Below the pieces are notes generated by a model that saw nothing but the letters and a program-made list of their open reading frames with translations, did not search any database and was not told the DNA's origin. This document shows, in pieces, positions 1 to 5,455 of a DNA stretch of 6,507 bases. How positions within the stretch are numbered: the first letter of the stretch is position 1; the number at the start of each line of letters is the position of its first letter. The position numbers were made by a program, and so were the translations under genes. The DNA is from Paracoccaceae bacterium. Lineage in GTDB: Bacteria; Pseudomonadota; Alphaproteobacteria; Rhodobacterales; Rhodobacteraceae. Location of the stretch: contig PXDM01000041.1 in the NCBI GenBank assembly GCA_003565055.1, positions 1 through 6,507 on the forward strand, read 5' to 3'.

Positions 1-58
1 CAAAGGTATCCGCTACAAGGATGAGTATATCTTCCGTAAGGAAGGCAAGAAGAAGTAA
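1..58 (+). CDS. rplF: 50S ribosomal protein L6, C-terminal end (partial)
   Basis: This is the 3' end of a gene whose start lies left of the window. The frame beginning at base 2 reads KGIRYKDEYIFRKEGKKK and ends in TAA at 56-58. That tail (KG-x-RY-x-DE, then RKEGKKK) is typical of bacterial L6, which binds 23S rRNA near the sarcin-ricin loop and the GTPase-associated centre of the 50S subunit. The position just before rplR fits the canonical spc operon order (rplF-rplR-rpsE). Only 18 residues are visible, so the call rests on the conserved tail plus its neighbours. The gap to rplR is 11 nt. Confidence 0.93.
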   Translation, partial: KGIRYKDEYIFRKEGKKK

Positions 59-69
59 GGGCGCGACAG

Positions 70-429
70 ATGGCGAACACAAAGCATAAGCTGTTCCAGA
101 AACGCCGCTTGCGCGTACGGAACAAGATCAAGAAAACGGCCAACGGGCGTCCGCGCCTGTCTGTGCACCGGTCGAACAAGAACATCAGCGTTCAGCTGAT
201 CGACGATGCGAATGGTGTGACACTGGCTTCAGCCTCGACGCTCGAAAAGGATTTCGGGCTGGCAGGCACCAACAACAAGGACGCCGCTGCCAAAGTCGGC
301 ACTGCGATTGCCGAGCGCGCGAAAGCCGCTGGCATCGAAGAGTGCTATTTCGACCGCGGCGGTTTCATCTTTCACGGGAAGGTCAAGGCTCTCGCCGATG
401 CTGCCCGTGAAGGTGGCCTGAAGTTCTGA
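70..429 (+). CDS. rplR: 50S ribosomal protein L18
   Basis: L18 is a 5S rRNA-binding protein of the 50S central protuberance, where it works with L5 and L25-type proteins. The 119-residue product has the usual length. It has a very basic N-terminus (residues 1-29), then the core RPRLSVHRSNKNISVQLIDD at 27-46. The conserved C-terminal block runs from FDRGGF (94-99) through HGKVKALADAAREGG to the terminal LKF. An AAGGG Shine-Dalgarno at 57-61 overlaps the rplF stop and lies 8 nt before the ATG. The gaps of 11 nt to rplF and 10 nt to rpsE indicate co-transcription and probably translational coupling. I see nothing unusual in this gene. Confidence 0.98.
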   Translation: MANTKHKLFQKRRLRVRNKIKKTANGRPRLSVHRSNKNISVQLIDDANGVTLASASTLEKDFGLAGTNNKDAAAKVGTAIAERAKAAGIEECYFDRGGFIFHGKVKALADAAREGGLKF

Positions 430-439
430 GGAGACGATT

Positions 440-997
440 ATGGCAGAGAGAGAAAACCGCCGGGACCGTCGCGATCGCGCCGAGGAAACCCCGGAATTCG
501 CCGATCGTCTCGTTGCGATCAACCGCGTGTCGAAAACCGTGAAAGGCGGCAAACGCTTCGGCTTTGCTGCTCTCGTGGTGGTCGGTGACCAGCGTGGTCG
601 TGTCGGCTTCGGCAAGGGCAAGGCGAAAGAAGTGCCCGAGGCGATCCGCAAGGCGACCGAACAGGCGAAGCGTCAGATGATCCGCGTGCCGCTGCGCGAT
701 GGTCGCACGCTGCATCACGACATGGAAGGCCGTCACGGCGCTGGCAAGGTTGTCATGCGTCAGGCCGTGCCGGGGACCGGGATCATCGCCGGTGGTCCGA
801 TGCGCGCTGTCTTCGAGATGCTGGGCCTGCAGGATGTCGTGGCCAAGTCGCTCGGCAGCCAGAACCCCTACAACATGATCCGTGCGACCTTTGACGGGTT
901 GCGCAACTCGGCGAGCCCCCGTCAGGTGGCCCAGCGTCGCGGCAAGAAGGTGGCGGATATCCTCCGCAAGCCCGATGCCGAGACGGCTGACGCGTAA
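440..997 (+). CDS. rpsE: 30S ribosomal protein S5
   Basis: S5 lies on the solvent side of the 30S subunit near the mRNA entry channel and affects decoding accuracy. The 185-residue product is longer than E. coli S5 (about 167) because of a charged N-terminal extension rich in Arg and Glu (residues 1-18), which is common in alphaproteobacteria. The double-stranded-RNA-binding-like S5 domain covers about 19-82 and includes the GFGKGKAKE signature at 56-64. The C-terminal domain contains PGTGIIAGG at 111-119 and SQNPYNMIRAT at 140-150. A strong GAGGAG Shine-Dalgarno (428-433) overlaps the rplR stop, which supports this ATG. Spacing to rpmD is 12 nt. Confidence 0.98.
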   Translation: MAERENRRDRRDRAEETPEFADRLVAINRVSKTVKGGKRFGFAALVVVGDQRGRVGFGKGKAKEVPEAIRKATEQAKRQMIRVPLRDGRTLHHDMEGRHGAGKVVMRQAVPGTGIIAGGPMRAVFEMLGLQDVVAKSLGSQNPYNMIRATFDGLRNSASPRQVAQRRGKKVADILRKPDAETADA

Positions 998-1009
998 GGA
1001 GCGAGTGCA

Positions 1010-1198
1010 ATGGCAAAAACCATCGTCGTCAAGCAGATCGGCTCGCCGATCCGCCGCCCGGCCATCCAGCGCGCAACGCTGAAAGGTCTGGGCCTGAACA
1101 AGATGCACCGGACCCGCGAGCTGGAAGATACCCCTTCCGTGCGCGGCATGGTGAATTCGATCCCCCACTTGGTGCAGATCGTCGAAGAACGCGGCTGA
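1010..1198 (+). CDS. rpmD: 50S ribosomal protein L30
   Basis: L30 is a small 50S protein that packs against 23S rRNA domain II. The 62-residue product is the normal bacterial size and shows the family pattern: KTIVVKQIGSPIRR at the N-terminus, then LKGLGLNKMHRTRELEDTP at 24-42, and a closing IPHLVQIVEE. An AAGGAG Shine-Dalgarno (996-1001) overlaps the rpsE stop and sits 8 nt before the ATG. This is the last gene of the tightly packed block. After it come 122 nt that contain a perfect hairpin, before rplO. Bacteria that lack L30 exist, so its presence is informative but ordinary here. Confidence 0.97.
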   Translation: MAKTIVVKQIGSPIRRPAIQRATLKGLGLNKMHRTRELEDTPSVRGMVNSIPHLVQIVEERG

Positions 1199-1209
1199 GC
1201 CGTCAGGTC

Positions 1210-1232
1210 AGGTGCGTGCTGAGCACGCACCT
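1210..1232 (+). repeat. Intercistronic perfect hairpin, family A copy 1
   Basis: In the rpmD-rplO gap, the left arm AGGTGCGTGC (1210-1219) pairs perfectly with the right arm GCACGCACCT (1223-1232) across a TGA triloop. The stem starts 11 nt after the rpmD stop. No T-tract follows, so a classical intrinsic terminator is unlikely. The core arms GGTGCGTGC/GCACGCACC recur after rpoA at 5456-5476, which points to a shared element and not to chance. Possible roles are 3'-end protection, an RNase E processing boundary, or a REP-like dispersed palindrome. The structure is visible in the sequence; the role is inference. Confidence 0.8.
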
Positions 1233-1320
1233 TACAGCCAAACGCCAATGACTGGCATAACATGCGCCGCGTGGCCCTGATCCGTCGCTGGCAGGGCTTT
1301 CCGGCAAGAGGAGAAGCGAC

Positions 1321-1812
1321 ATGAAACTGAACGAACTTCGTGACAATCCCGGTGCAACCAAGACCCAGAAGCGCAAGGCGCGTGGTCCGGGCTCGGGCAA
1401 GGGCAAGATGGCTGGCCGTGGTATCAAGGGTCAGAAATCGCGCTCGGGCGTTGCAATCAACTCCTATGAAGGCGGCCAGATGCCGCTTTACATGCGCCTG
1501 CCAAAGCGGGGCTTCAACAAGCCCAACCGCAAGAGCTTCGCGGTGGTTAATCTCGGTCTGATCGAGAAATTCATTGCTGAGGGCAAGCTTGACGCAGCGA
1601 ATGCTGTGACCGAAGATGCGCTGGTTGCCTCGGGTCTCGTGCGCCGCAAGCTTGACGGTGTGCGCGTTCTCGCCAAGGGTGAGATTACATCGAAGCTGGT
1701 GCTGCAGGTCTCGGGCGCGTCAAAAGCGGCTGTTGAGGCCGTGGAAAAAGCTGGCGGTTCGGTGGAAATCATCGCACCTGTGGCGAAAAAGGACGCGGCG
1801 GCAGCCGAATAA
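1321..1812 (+). CDS. rplO: 50S ribosomal protein L15
   Basis: L15 is a late-assembling 50S protein that threads a long basic N-terminal arm into 23S rRNA. The 163 residues include the expected Gly/Lys/Arg-rich arm (RGPGSGKGKMAGRG at 21-34, GQKSRSG at 37-43), then GGQMPLYMRLPKRGF at 51-65. The C-terminal globular domain carries the family signature region from LDGVRVLAKGE (111-121) to VEKAGGSVEI (141-150). It ends in a short Ala/Lys-rich tail, which accounts for most of the extra length over the E. coli protein (about 144). An AGGAG Shine-Dalgarno at 1309-1313, 7 nt before the ATG, supports the start. It is set off from rpmD and secY by gaps of just over 100 nt with hairpins. Confidence 0.98.
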   Translation: MKLNELRDNPGATKTQKRKARGPGSGKGKMAGRGIKGQKSRSGVAINSYEGGQMPLYMRLPKRGFNKPNRKSFAVVNLGLIEKFIAEGKLDAANAVTEDALVASGLVRRKLDGVRVLAKGEITSKLVLQVSGASKAAVEAVEKAGGSVEIIAPVAKKDAAAAE

Positions 1813-1820
1813 TGGTTGTG

Positions 1821-1838
1821 AGTGGCGCTTTCGCCGCT
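1821..1838 (+). other. Short hairpin after rplO
   Basis: Nine bases after the rplO stop, AGTGGCG (1821-1827) pairs with CGCCGCT (1832-1838) across a four-base CTTT loop, giving seven pairs with one G-U. No U-tract follows. It is much weaker than the hairpin at 1862-1893 in the same gap. It may form a 3'-end structure of the rplO cistron, but it could be a chance pairing in GC-rich DNA. Confidence 0.4.
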
Positions 1839-1861
1839 TACATCCTCAAACAAGGGTTTTC

Positions 1862-1893
1862 GCGCCGCCGACCGGACCCCGGTCAGGCGGCGC
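1862..1893 (+). other. Strong bulged hairpin just upstream of secY
   Basis: The arms GCGCCGCCGACCGG (1862-1875) and CCGGTCAGGCGGCGC (1879-1893) form 14 Watson-Crick pairs with a single bulged A at 1885 and a three-base ACC loop. The hairpin ends 23 nt before the secY ATG and about 12 nt before its weak AGAGAG ribosome-binding sequence (1905-1910). No T-tract follows, so it is more likely an mRNA stability, processing or translation-tuning element than a terminator. The function is inferred only from position and strength. Confidence 0.65.
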
Positions 1894-1916
1894 TTGCATG
1901 ATAAAGAGAGACGCGC

Positions 1917-3290
1917 ATGGCATCTGCGACTGATCAACTCGCGGCGAATACAAGTTGGGGGGCGCTGGCAAAGGCCACGGATCTGCGCCGCCGTATCTTC
2001 TTCGCATTGGGGCTTTTGATCGTATACCGGATCGGCACCTATATCCCGGTGCCGGGGATCGACGGCAATGCGCTACGTGATTTCATGGACGAAGCGGCCT
2101 CCGGCATCGGCGGCATGCTCAACATGTTCACGGGTGGCGCGATCAGCCGGATGGGGATCTTCGCGCTCGGGATCATGCCCTATATTTCTGCGGCCATCAT
2201 CGTGCAGTTGATTGGTGCGCTCTACGAGCCCTGGAAGGCGCTCAAGAAAGAGGGCGAGTTGGGGCGTCGCAAGCTCAACCAATATACCCGCTATCTGACG
2301 GTTCTCTTGGCCACAGGGCAATCCTACGGGCTTGCGGTTTCGTTGGAAGCCGGGGATCTGGCGACCGATCCGGGCTGGTTCTTCCGGGCCGCAGTGGTGA
2401 TCACCCTTGTTGGCGGCACCATGTTCCTGATGTGGCTGGGCGAGCAGATCACCGAGCGCGGCATCGGCAACGGGATTTCTCTGATCATCTTCGTGGGTAT
2501 CATTGCCGAGATTCCGGCCGCTCTCGCGACATTCCTGTCGCAAGGTCGTTCGGGCGATATCTCGCCTGCGGTGATCATCGGGGTCATCGTGATGATGGTG
2601 GTGCTGATCGCCTTCGTGGTCTTCATGGAGCGCGCGCTGCGCAAGATCACGATCCAGTATCCGCGTCGTCAGGTGGGCATGAAAGTCTTTGATGGCGGGG
2701 CGTCGCATCTGCCGATCAAGGTCAACCCGGCCAATGTGATCCCGGCGATCTTCGCGTCCTCGCTTCTGCTGCTGCCGACAACCATCGCGACCTTTTCGGG
2801 CAATTCCCAGAGCGAGTTGATGGCGACCATGCTGGCGTATTTCGGCCCCGGCCAGCCTGCTTATCTGATTTTCTTCACTGCGATGATCATCTTCTTCACC
2901 TTCTTCTACACGCAGAATGTGAGCTTCAAGACCGAGGATGTCGCCGAGAATCTGAAGAACCAGAACGGCTTCATTCCGGGCATTCGCCCTGGGAAGCGCA
3001 CGGAAGAATATCTCGACTATGTGGTGACGCGTATCGTGACCGTTGGGGCGATCTATCTCGCCGCCGTCTGTCTAATGCCCGAGATTCTTCGCGGACAGCT
3101 TGCCATCCCGTTTTATTTCGGGGGGACCTCGGTCCTGATCGTGGTCTCCGTCACGATGGACACGATGAACAGGGTGCAATCGCATCTGGTGGCCCACCAG
3201 TATGAAGGTCTGCTGGAGAAATCCCAGCTGCGTGGCAAGGGGCGCAAGCGGGGCGCGACAGGAAAGCCGAAAGCCCCGTCACGTCGGTGA
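1917..3290 (+). CDS. secY: Sec translocon channel subunit SecY
   Basis: SecY is the ten-helix inner-membrane pore of the SecYEG translocon; it passes unfolded preproteins driven by SecA or inserts nascent membrane proteins. The 457-residue product has the usual layout. TM1 is at about 24-44, ending in RIGTYIPVPGID. A plug region follows (about 60-78), with TM2 at about 78-102. The second family signature, with MWLGEQITERGIGNGISLI at 172-190, spans TM4-TM5. The cytosolic C4 loop contains YPRRQVG (248-254). The C5 loop GFIPGIRPGKRTEEYL (351-366) has the conserved Arg357. TM9 and TM10 are near 371-416, and a long basic C-terminal tail (about 433-457) follows. The ATG has only a weak AGAGAG ribosome-binding sequence, but the N-terminus MASATDQLAANTSWG matches alphaproteobacterial SecY style. 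Confidence 0.98.
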   Translation: MASATDQLAANTSWGALAKATDLRRRIFFALGLLIVYRIGTYIPVPGIDGNALRDFMDEAASGIGGMLNMFTGGAISRMGIFALGIMPYISAAIIVQLIGALYEPWKALKKEGELGRRKLNQYTRYLTVLLATGQSYGLAVSLEAGDLATDPGWFFRAAVVITLVGGTMFLMWLGEQITERGIGNGISLIIFVGIIAEIPAALATFLSQGRSGDISPAVIIGVIVMMVVLIAFVVFMERALRKITIQYPRRQVGMKVFDGGASHLPIKVNPANVIPAIFASSLLLLPTTIATFSGNSQSELMATMLAYFGPGQPAYLIFFTAMIIFFTFFYTQNVSFKTEDVAENLKNQNGFIPGIRPGKRTEEYLDYVVTRIVTVGAIYLAAVCLMPEILRGQLAIPFYFGGTSVLIVVSVTMDTMNRVQSHLVAHQYEGLLEKSQLRGKGRKRGATGKPKAPSRR

Positions 3291-3370
3291 GCCGCGCCTC
3301 AGCGCTCCTCTGTGCCAGTCCCGAATCCTTTGTGAATGGAAGGTTTTGAGGGGGTGACAACAGGGGCTTC

Positions 3371-3393
3371 GCCGCGACCTTGACGCGGCCTCG
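3371..3393 (+). repeat. Intercistronic hairpin, family B copy 1
   Basis: GCCGCG (3371-3376) pairs with CGCGGC (3384-3389) across a seven-base loop. The whole element, GCCGCG then five variable bases then GACGCGGCCTCG, recurs with identical spacing at 4339-4361 between rpsK and rpoA; 18 of 23 positions match and the five differences are all in the loop. Conserved arms with a variable loop suggest selection on the RNA stem or a dispersed repeat. No good T-tract follows this copy, which continues with AAAAGGC. Confidence 0.65.
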
Positions 3394-3423
3394 AAAAGGC
3401 ACTACGCGGAACGCTCTATCGTC

Positions 3424-3453
3424 GAATCACGCCTCGATATCGGGGCGTGTTTC
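3424..3453 (+). other. Near-palindromic hairpin in the rpsM leader
   Basis: CACGCCTCG (3428-3436) pairs with CGGGGCGTG (3441-3449) across an ATAT loop, with one T-G wobble. After a T/T mismatch, GAA (3424-3426) pairs with TTC (3451-3453), which lengthens the stem to 12 pairs. The sequence after it, TTTCATTTG, is only loosely T-rich. It could be a weak attenuator, a processing hairpin, or part of a ribosomal-protein autoregulatory leader. It lies about 90 nt upstream of the rpsM GTG. The pairing is seen directly; the role is inferred. Confidence 0.55.
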
Positions 3454-3530
3454 ATTTGAAAGGCACGCAGGGCACGCAACGGTCCCTCGTGTTGTGAAAA
3501 AAGGTTCTGGGATTACGGAACCGCAACGAA

Positions 3531-3535
3531 AAGGA
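3531..3535 (+). promoter_or_regulatory. Shine-Dalgarno that fixes the rpsM GTG start
   Basis: AAGGA ends 9 nt before the GTG at 3545. The open frame extends 55 codons further upstream, but those residues are not S13-like and have no comparable ribosome-binding site next to an upstream start codon. This motif, together with the conserved ARIAGVNIP start of S13, decides the start. Confidence 0.75.
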
Positions 3536-3544
3536 TACACCCGC

Positions 3545-3913
3545 GTGGCTCGAATTGCTGGCGTAAACATTCCGACGGGGAAGCGCGTCCCTATCGCACT
3601 GACCTATATCCACGGGATCGGCCCGAAATCCGCCGAAGAAATCTGCGCGGCTGTCGGGATCGACCTGACCCGTCGCGTCAATGAATTGTCTGACGCCGAA
3701 GTGCTCGCGATGCGCGAGCATATCGACGCAAACTTCACTGTCGAAGGTGACCTGCGTCGTGAAGTTCAGATGAACATCAAGGGCATGATGGATCTCGGCT
3801 CCTATCGTGGCCTGCGTCATCGTCGCAACCTGCCCGTGCGCGGCCAGCGCACCCATACCAACGCGCGCACGCGCAAAGGCCCGGCGAAAGCAATCGCTGG
3901 CAAGAAGAAGTAA
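3545..3913 (+). CDS. rpsM: 30S ribosomal protein S13 (GTG start)
   Basis: S13 sits in the 30S head, contacts the P-site tRNA through its C-terminal tail, and forms intersubunit bridges with 23S rRNA and L5. Starting at the GTG gives 122 residues, the normal length. The product begins (M)ARIAGVNIPTGKRVPIALT and contains the helix-hairpin-helix-like YIHGIGPKSAEEI (21-33). The family signature is GLRHRRNLPVRGQRTHTNAR at 89-108, followed by the basic tail TRKGPAKAIAGKKK. The longer frame from 3380 would add 55 residues with no family similarity and is rejected. rpsK follows 15 nt downstream. The 254-nt leader suggests this gene may head a separately processed or regulated segment. Confidence 0.97.
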   Translation: MARIAGVNIPTGKRVPIALTYIHGIGPKSAEEICAAVGIDLTRRVNELSDAEVLAMREHIDANFTVEGDLRREVQMNIKGMMDLGSYRGLRHRRNLPVRGQRTHTNARTRKGPAKAIAGKKK

Positions 3914-3928
3914 GGGGAGGGCAGGCAG

Positions 3929-4318
3929 ATGGCTCGTGAAAAGACCCGCGTCAAGCGGAAGGTCCGCAAGAATATCGCAGCTGGGGTCGCGCATGTGAAT
4001 TCCAGCTTCAACAACACAAAGATCCTGATCTCTGACGTGCAGGGCAATGCCATTTCCTGGTCTTCCGCCGGTACGATGGGGTTCAAGGGCTCGCGCAAAT
4101 CGACGCCTTATGCGGCGCAGCTCGCTGCAGAGGATGCAGGCAAGAAAGCGCAGGAACACGGTGTGAAGACGCTGGAAGTGGAAGTGCAGGGGCCGGGTTC
4201 GGGTCGCGAATCCGCATTGCGCGCGCTGGCAGCCGTTGGTTTCAACATCACTTCGATCCGTGATGTGACCCCAATGGCCCATAATGGGTGCCGCCCTCCA
4301 AAACGTCGGCGGGTTTGA
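3929..4318 (+). CDS. rpsK: 30S ribosomal protein S11
   Basis: S11 is on the 30S platform, where it helps form the mRNA exit channel and contacts the Shine-Dalgarno helix region. The 129-residue product has the expected length. It shows a basic N-terminus (REKTRVKRKVRKNI, 3-16), the core AHVNSSFNNTKILISDVQGN (21-40), and the central GFKGSRKSTPYAAQ (51-64). It ends with the conserved DVTPMAHNGCRPPKRRRV at 112-129. An AGGGGAGG Shine-Dalgarno at 3913-3920, 8 nt before the ATG, supports the start. rpsD (S4), which follows rpsK in E. coli, is absent, as is usual in alphaproteobacteria. A hairpin gap separates this gene from rpoA. Confidence 0.98.
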   Translation: MAREKTRVKRKVRKNIAAGVAHVNSSFNNTKILISDVQGNAISWSSAGTMGFKGSRKSTPYAAQLAAEDAGKKAQEHGVKTLEVEVQGPGSGRESALRALAAVGFNITSIRDVTPMAHNGCRPPKRRRV

Positions 4319-4337
4319 TCGCTGAATATTGGGACCT

Positions 4338-4373
4338 GGCCGCGTTTCCGACGCGGCCTCGTCTCGTCTTTTT
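4338..4373 (+). terminator. Possible weak terminator/attenuator between rpsK and rpoA (family B hairpin copy 2)
   Basis: GGCCGCGT (4338-4345) pairs perfectly with ACGCGGCC (4351-4358) over a five-base TTCCG loop. A pyrimidine-rich stretch follows and ends in five Ts at 4369-4373. The T-tract starts ten bases after the stem, further than in an ideal intrinsic terminator, so partial termination or a processing hairpin is more likely than a full stop; rpoA must still be expressed. The element 4339-4361 matches 3371-3393 upstream of rpsM in 18 of 23 positions, with differences only in the loop. Confidence 0.45.
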
Positions 4374-4420
4374 GACCCTCGGGCGTCGCTGCGGACTGGA
4401 CATGGCGCGGCGACAAGAAT

Positions 4421-4425
4421 GGAGG
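4421..4425 (+). promoter_or_regulatory. Shine-Dalgarno that fixes the rpoA start
   Basis: GGAGG lies 8 nt before the ATG at 4434. The open frame extends upstream to an ATG at 4329, but that 35-residue extension crosses the intercistronic hairpin and is unlike any RpoA N-terminus. This motif therefore selects 4434. Confidence 0.8.
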
Positions 4426-4433
4426 CGACACGC

Positions 4434-5450
4434 ATGATCCACAAGAATTGGCAAGAATTGATCAAACCCTCGCAGCTGGAGGTGAAGCCCGGCGCGGACC
4501 CGATCCGTCAGGCAGTCGTGACTGCAGAACCGCTGGAGCGCGGCTTCGGGCTGACGCTGGGCAACGCGCTGCGCCGCGTGCTGATGTCTTCTCTGCAAGG
4601 TGCGGCGATCACTTCGGTACAGATCGACAATGTGCTGCATGAGTTTTCCTCCGTGCCCGGCGTGCGCGAGGATGTGACCGACATCGTCCTGAACCTCAAG
4701 ACCATCGCGCTGCGGATGGATGTCGAAGGCCCCAAGCGCGTGTCGATTTCGGCCAAGGGTCCCGGTGTCGTGCGCGCAAGTGACATCCAGACGAGTTCCG
4801 GCATTGAGGTGCTCAACAAGGATCACGTGATCTGTCACCTTGATGACGGCGCTTCGGTCTACATGGAGCTGACCGTGAATACCGGCAAGGGCTATGTCTC
4901 GGCCGACAAGAACCGGCCTGAGGATGCGCCGATCGGTCTGATCCCGATCGATGCGATTTTCTCGCCGGTGCGCAAGGCCAGCTATGAGGTCCAGCCAACG
5001 CGTGAAGGGCAAGTGCTCGATTACGACAAGCTGACCATGAAAATCGAGACGGACGGCTCGGTGAGTGCTGAAGACGCCGTCGCTTATGCGGCGCGTATCC
5101 TGCAAGATCAGCTGCAGATTTTCGTGAATTTCGACGAGCCGGAATCGGCGAGTGCGAAGGATGATGATGACGGTCTGGAATTCAATCCGCTTCTGCTGAA
5201 GAAAGTGGATGAGCTGGAACTGTCGGTGCGTTCGGCAAATTGCCTCAAGAACGACAACATCGTCTATATCGGCGATCTGATCCAGAAGACCGAGGCAGAG
5301 ATGCTGCGCACGCCGAATTTCGGGCGCAAATCGCTCAATGAGATCAAGGAAGTGCTCTCGGGCATGGGGCTGCATCTCGGCATGGATGTCGAGGAATGGC
5401 CGCCTGAGAATATCGACGATCTCGCCAAGCGGTTCGAAGACCAGTTCTGA
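4434..5450 (+). CDS. rpoA: DNA-directed RNA polymerase subunit alpha
   Basis: The alpha subunit dimerises to nucleate RNA polymerase assembly and, through its C-terminal domain, binds UP elements and activators. From the ATG at 4434 the product is 338 residues, typical for Rhodobacteraceae. The N-terminal domain (about 1-232) includes the dimer/assembly motif GFGLTLGNALRRVLMSSLQG at 37-56. An acidic linker (about 233-250, with AKDDDDG) leads to the C-terminal domain (about 253-325). There VRSANCL places the DNA-contacting Arg at 266, and NFGRKS (295-300) supplies the second contact loop, equivalent to E. coli G296/K298/S299. An acidic tail, MDVEEWPPENIDDL, follows. All key residues are present. 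It sits between rpsK and rplQ, as in the alpha operon. Confidence 0.98.
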   Translation: MIHKNWQELIKPSQLEVKPGADPIRQAVVTAEPLERGFGLTLGNALRRVLMSSLQGAAITSVQIDNVLHEFSSVPGVREDVTDIVLNLKTIALRMDVEGPKRVSISAKGPGVVRASDIQTSSGIEVLNKDHVICHLDDGASVYMELTVNTGKGYVSADKNRPEDAPIGLIPIDAIFSPVRKASYEVQPTREGQVLDYDKLTMKIETDGSVSAEDAVAYAARILQDQLQIFVNFDEPESASAKDDDDGLEFNPLLLKKVDELELSVRSANCLKNDNIVYIGDLIQKTEAEMLRTPNFGRKSLNEIKEVLSGMGLHLGMDVEEWPPENIDDLAKRFEDQF

Positions 5451-5455
5451 GCCAA

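Larger units (their letters stand above)
3291..3544 (+). other. 254-nt secY-rpsM gap without adk; structured leader of the alpha cluster
   Basis: This is the longest non-coding stretch in the window. I see no adenylate kinase gene or recognisable adk remnant (no P-loop GxxGxGK coding sequence), no rpmJ, and no tRNA. It contains a hairpin related to the one before rpoA (3371-3393), a strong near-palindromic hairpin (3424-3453), a tandem GGCACGCA direct repeat (3462-3469 and 3471-3478), and a small weak hairpin with arms GGTTCT/GGAACC shortly before rpsM. The frame upstream of the rpsM GTG stays open through part of this gap, but its translation shows no resemblance to S13. The region probably acts as a 5' leader or processing zone for the rpsM-rpsK-rpoA-rplQ segment; that role is inference. 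Confidence 0.7.

Noticed and set aside
383..1168. Open frame on the - strand opposite rpsE-rpmD
   Set aside because: His/Ala/Arg-rich shadow translation with no domain or credible start; it fully overlaps conserved genes.
1898..1933. Mini-ORF (ATG, 11 codons) overlapping the secY start
   Set aside because: It has no Shine-Dalgarno of its own and no sign of a leader-peptide composition; it is likely chance.
3336..3383. 15-codon ORF in the secY-rpsM gap that could be a leader peptide or an adk remnant
   Set aside because: There is no clear ribosome-binding site, no repeated regulatory codons, and no resemblance to the adenylate kinase N-terminus.
3380..3408. Possible sigma70 promoter upstream of rpsM: TTGACG at 3380-3385 with TACGCG 17 nt downstream
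   Set aside because: The -10 match is poor, and the TTGACG falls inside a hairpin element repeated at 4339-4361, where the equivalent bases (TCCGACG) do not keep the -35 sequence. An internal promoter remains possible but needs transcription-start mapping.
3380..3544. N-terminal extension of S13 (55 extra codons in frame)
   Set aside because: The added residues have no S13 similarity, cross two hairpins, and give a product far longer than the family. The GTG at 3545 has a good Shine-Dalgarno and yields the standard 122 residues.
4329..4433. N-terminal extension of RpoA (35 extra codons in frame)
   Set aside because: It would translate through the intercistronic hairpin and T-tract. The ATG at 4434 has GGAGG 8 nt upstream and matches the conserved RpoA start and length.
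3452..4465. Long open frame on the - strand opposite rpsM-rpsK
   Set aside because: It covers two certain ribosomal genes, has low-complexity composition and no family motif; it is an antisense artefact of GC-rich DNA.
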